From Collinsella sp. (lineage in GTDB: Bacteria; Actinomycetota; Coriobacteriia; Coriobacteriales; Coriobacteriaceae), in contig DXMA01000028.1 of NCBI GenBank assembly GCA_019414445.1, forward strand, positions 1-7,164: a stretch of 7,164 bases of DNA. Reading direction: 5' to 3'. Position 1 is the first letter of the stretch. Each line of letters opens with the position of its first letter. The notes under the pieces were generated by a model, which made no database searches, was not told the DNA's origin, and worked only from the letters and a program-made list of their open reading frames with translations. The position numbers and the translations under genes are program-made. Below, piece after piece: positions 5,780-7,164 of the stretch.

Positions 5780-6339
5780 TTGAGCCCGGGGAGGCGGGTG
5801 TAGGGGAATGAACGCTCTAGGAAATCGGCGCAGCGGGCGTAGTCTTTGGCGAAGTAGCTGCTGTAAAGCGAATCGAGCACGTATTGCACGGCGATGTGGC
5901 TCGCGAACTGCGTGATGCGATGCGTCATGCTCTCGTGGTCGCTCACCGTAAGGTAGGCGGTAAAACCGGGGTGCAGGCGCGCACAATAAGGCGTGCCGAT
6001 GACGATGACCGGGACATGCCGACTGCTGAGGATCGGCAAGATGCCCTTGAGGTTGGGGGCAAGGCCGCTGTAGGAGATGACGATTGCCACATGGTCGGGG
6101 CCCGAGGCGAGCGCCGTTCGCACCTGGGCCTCGACACCGTCGTGGCACGTCGCGCTTTTACCGGCGGAGAGCAGGCGATCGCGGAACATTCCCGCTGGAT
6201 AGAGGTTGTGCGAGCCCGTGTAGATGTCGACCTGTCGGGCGTTCGCGATAAGCTTGGCGGCGTGGTCAAGCTGCGTGGGGTCGAGCAGCTCCTGCGTTTC
6301 GGCCAGCGTGGTCTGGTAGAGCCCCTCCATGCGCTCCAT
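5776..6339 (-). CDS. SIS-domain protein, RpiR-like regulator lacking its HTH domain
   Basis: The 187-residue product matches the C-terminal sugar isomerase (SIS) domain of RpiR/MurR-family regulators. An RpiR-type linker (TLAETQELLD, 11-20) leads into the first strand and phosphosugar loop VDIYTGSHNLYPAG (37-50). The second SIS loop is HVAIVISYSGLAPNL (83-97), and a C-terminal helix runs through ASHIAVQYVLDSLYSSY. Full-length RpiR proteins are about 280 residues with an N-terminal HTH of about 75-80; here none is present. The reading frame is closed by a TGA at 6358-6360, only seven codons before the ATG. The ribosome site for the ATG at 6339 is weak, and ATG at 6330 is an alternative. It could be a truncated pseudogene or a free-standing phosphosugar-binding protein. 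It is divergent from the crr-like gene, which would suit a regulator of PTS sugar uptake. Confidence 0.72.
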   Translation of the reverse strand: MERMEGLYQTTLAETQELLDPTQLDHAAKLIANARQVDIYTGSHNLYPAGMFRDRLLSAGKSATCHDGVEAQVRTALASGPDHVAIVISYSGLAPNLKGILPILSSRHVPVIVIGTPYCARLHPGFTAYLTVSDHESMTHRITQFASHIAVQYVLDSLYSSYFAKDYARCADFLERSFPYTRLPGLK

Positions 6340-6394
6340 AACCTGCGCAGGCGATACTCAGCTTATCGACCCGCGATGCAAAGGAGATACTCAT
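6340..6394 (-). pseudogene. Possible N-terminal remnant of the RpiR-like gene
   Basis: A minus-strand ATG at 6392-6394 opens a peptide MSISFASRVDKLS, which resembles the start of an RpiR-type protein. It runs in a different frame from the SIS ORF and reads into nonsense after about 13 codons. The SIS frame just downstream of its TGA reads VSPAQVMERMEGLYQ, which could follow that peptide if the frame were joined. This would mean that most of the HTH has been lost and the join is out of frame. TGAGTATC occurs at both ends of the stretch (6353-6360 and 6386-6393). The resemblance is a judgement by eye, and no clear ribosome site precedes this ATG. Confidence 0.3.
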
Positions 6395-6438
6395 CCCACG
6401 AGTACTACCGGGAAGGGCTCTCGATTCAAGCTCTTACC

Positions 6439-6467
6439 TTAGCAATTTGGCCATTTGGCACTATAAT
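6439..6467 (+). promoter_or_regulatory. Sigma70-type promoter of the crr-like gene
   Basis: TTAGCA (6439-6444) is followed by a 17-bp spacer and a perfect TATAAT (6462-6467). Transcription would start near 6474, leaving a leader of about 43 nt with the ribosome site GAGGAG at 6504-6509, 7 nt before the ATG at 6517. Confidence 0.7.
6445..6459 (+). promoter_or_regulatory. Candidate operator in the crr promoter spacer
   Basis: ATTTGGC occurs twice (6445-6451 and 6453-6459) at an 8-bp period, and the same bases make the dyad GCCA-TT-TGGC (6450-6459). It lies wholly between -35 and -10, where a bound protein would block RNA polymerase. The protein that would bind is unknown; the divergent RpiR-like gene would be the natural candidate but appears to lack a DNA-binding domain. 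Confidence 0.35.
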
Positions 6468-6516
6468 CACCATAGGCATGCGCATAACGTTGCGCTTAAT
6501 CAAGAGGAGAAAACGT

Positions 6517-7053
6517 ATGGGTCTGTTTGACATGTTCAAGAAGAAGGCTGAGCCCGCGGCTGCCGCTGCTCCTGCCTCCATCTCTACTTCTGCCGGCGCC
6601 GACGTGCTGTGCTCGCCCGTCAAGGGCAAGGTCATCAAGATGGCCGACGTGCCCGATCCCGTCTTTAGCGGCGAGGTGCTGGGCAAGGGCTGCGCCGTGT
6701 GGCCCGAGGACGAACTGGTCTACGCTCCCTGCGACGGCAAGGTGACCGTCACCATGGGTCACGCCGTGGGCCTGCAGTCCGATAGCGGCATCGAGGTTTT
6801 GGTGCACGTTGGCGTCGATACCGTCAACATGAACGGCGACGGCTTCGAGGGCTTCGTCAAGGCTGACGATGTCGTTAAGGCTGGCCAGCCCATGCTCAAG
6901 ATCGACCGCGCCAAGATCGCCGCTGCCGGCTACAAGGACTGCGTTGTCGTGGCTGTGTCCAACACCGCCGAGTTCGCCGACGTCGAGCTCGCCGTCGAGG
7001 CTGACTCCGCTGTCGCCGCCGGCGATGTCGTCGTCAAGGTCGTCCGCAAGTAA
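6517..7053 (+). CDS. crr: PTS glucose-type EIIA protein (IIA-Glc/Crr-like)
   Basis: This 178-residue soluble protein accepts phosphate from HPr and passes it to an EIIB domain; in many bacteria it also signals carbon status. The start MGLFDMFKKK resembles enterobacterial Crr and is followed by an Ala-rich linker (11-28). The IIA fold then shows SPVKGKVIKMADVPDPVFSG (33-52), APCDGKVTVTMGHAVGLQS (70-88) with the conserved His82, and VLVHVGVDTVNMNGDGF (94-110) with the phospho-accepting His97. The length fits a stand-alone IIA of this class, and no IIB or IIC domain is fused to it or encoded next to it. The start is supported by GAGGAG 7 nt upstream. It has its own promoter and a strong terminator, so it is monocistronic. 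Codon use is strongly C/G-ending, consistent with high expression. Whether it is the orthologue of crr or a paralogue cannot be told from this sequence. Confidence 0.93.
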   Translation: MGLFDMFKKKAEPAAAAAPASISTSAGADVLCSPVKGKVIKMADVPDPVFSGEVLGKGCAVWPEDELVYAPCDGKVTVTMGHAVGLQSDSGIEVLVHVGVDTVNMNGDGFEGFVKADDVVKAGQPMLKIDRAKIAAAGYKDCVVVAVSNTAEFADVELAVEADSAVAAGDVVVKVVRK

Positions 7054-7078
7054 GCCGCGGCAACATAAGGGTGTTTTG

Positions 7079-7109
7079 GGGTGGTCGAATTGTCCGACCA
7101 CCCTTTTTT
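7079..7109 (+). terminator. Rho-independent terminator of the crr-like gene
   Basis: GGGTGGTCG (7079-7087) pairs perfectly with CGACCACCC (7095-7103) around a 7-nt loop and is followed at once by six T residues (7104-7109). It begins 25 nt after the stop codon. This is the only textbook intrinsic terminator in the window. Confidence 0.92.
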
Positions 7110-7112
7110 ATT

Positions 7113-7136
7113 GGCTCTGTTAGACCAAGGTTGACA
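7113..7136 (+). promoter_or_regulatory. 24-bp element, copy 2 (upstream box plus TTGACA)
   Basis: GGCTCTGTTAGACCAA, two bases, then TTGACA, on the plus strand and 3 nt beyond the T-tract of the crr terminator. It matches the minus-strand copy at 31-54 at 22 of 24 positions. It may belong to the promoter of a gene beyond the window; no -10 hexamer is visible at the usual distance before the sequence ends. Confidence 0.5.
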
Positions 7137-7162
7137 TAAAAACGATGTCACCGCGAGGCGGT
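7132..7162. repeat. Two small adjoining dyads at the right edge
   Basis: TGACAT (7132-7137) and ATGTCA (7145-7150) are inverted copies 7 nt apart. ACCGC (7150-7154) and GCGGT (7158-7162) are a second pair around GAG. The first overlaps the TTGACA of the 24-bp element. They could be an operator or a palindrome cut by the window edge; too little is visible to decide. Confidence 0.3.
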
Positions 7163-7164
7163 AC

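Noticed and set aside
5884..6516. N-terminal extension of the crr-like frame back to 5884
   Set aside because: It runs antisense through the SIS gene and across the crr promoter. The ATG at 6517 has a good ribosome site and a Crr-like N-terminus.
6496..7101. Minus-strand frame opposite the crr-like gene
   Set aside because: It is an Asp/Gly/Val-rich shadow of a well-supported IIA protein and crosses its terminator.
31..7136. The segment between the two 24-bp elements as a transposon or integrative element
   Set aside because: No transposase, integrase or target duplication is visible, and the cargo is housekeeping genes; a regulatory or dispersed-repeat reading fits better.

Overview
The window is GC-rich chromosomal DNA, most likely from a gut actinomycete of the class Coriobacteriia, plausibly Collinsella. 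The pointers are the codon use, a large polytopic membrane protein ending in a LuxR-type helix-turn-helix (a family expanded in that class), an MgtA-type Mg2+ ATPase, a stand-alone IIA-Glc protein and clear AGGAGG-like ribosome sites. The taxon is an inference; there is no rRNA in the window to settle it.

Five protein genes lie in strictly alternating orientation, each apparently its own transcription unit. In order they are: a membrane-anchored LuxR-type regulator (67-1503, +); mgtA (1685-4453, -); pyrE (4889-5572, +); a SIS-domain protein that looks like an RpiR-family regulator without its DNA-binding domain (5776-6339, -); and a crr-like PTS IIA protein (6517-7053, +) with a good promoter and a strong intrinsic terminator. 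They cover Mg2+ uptake, pyrimidine synthesis and sugar transport or sensing. Nothing ties them into one pathway. The divergent SIS/crr pair is the most natural functional unit, a sugar-phosphate sensor beside a PTS component.

The non-coding DNA is unusually structured. Both convergent junctions hold long imperfect palindromes (1522-1580, 5576-5602, 5616-5714, 5749-5779). The 435-nt gap between mgtA and pyrE holds a perfect 15-bp hairpin with a GGGACAGGCACC core. It also holds a candidate promoter about 270 nt upstream of mgtA and a possible 23-codon leader peptide. A 24-bp element occurs at both ends of the window in opposite orientations (31-54 and 7113-7136) with 22 identical bases. It reads as an upstream box followed by TTGACA and may be a regulator site.

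I see no CRISPR array, tRNA, rRNA, transposase, phage gene or defence cassette. The items most worth a second look are the paired 24-bp element, the apparent loss of the DNA-binding domain from the RpiR-like gene, and the long structured leader of mgtA.
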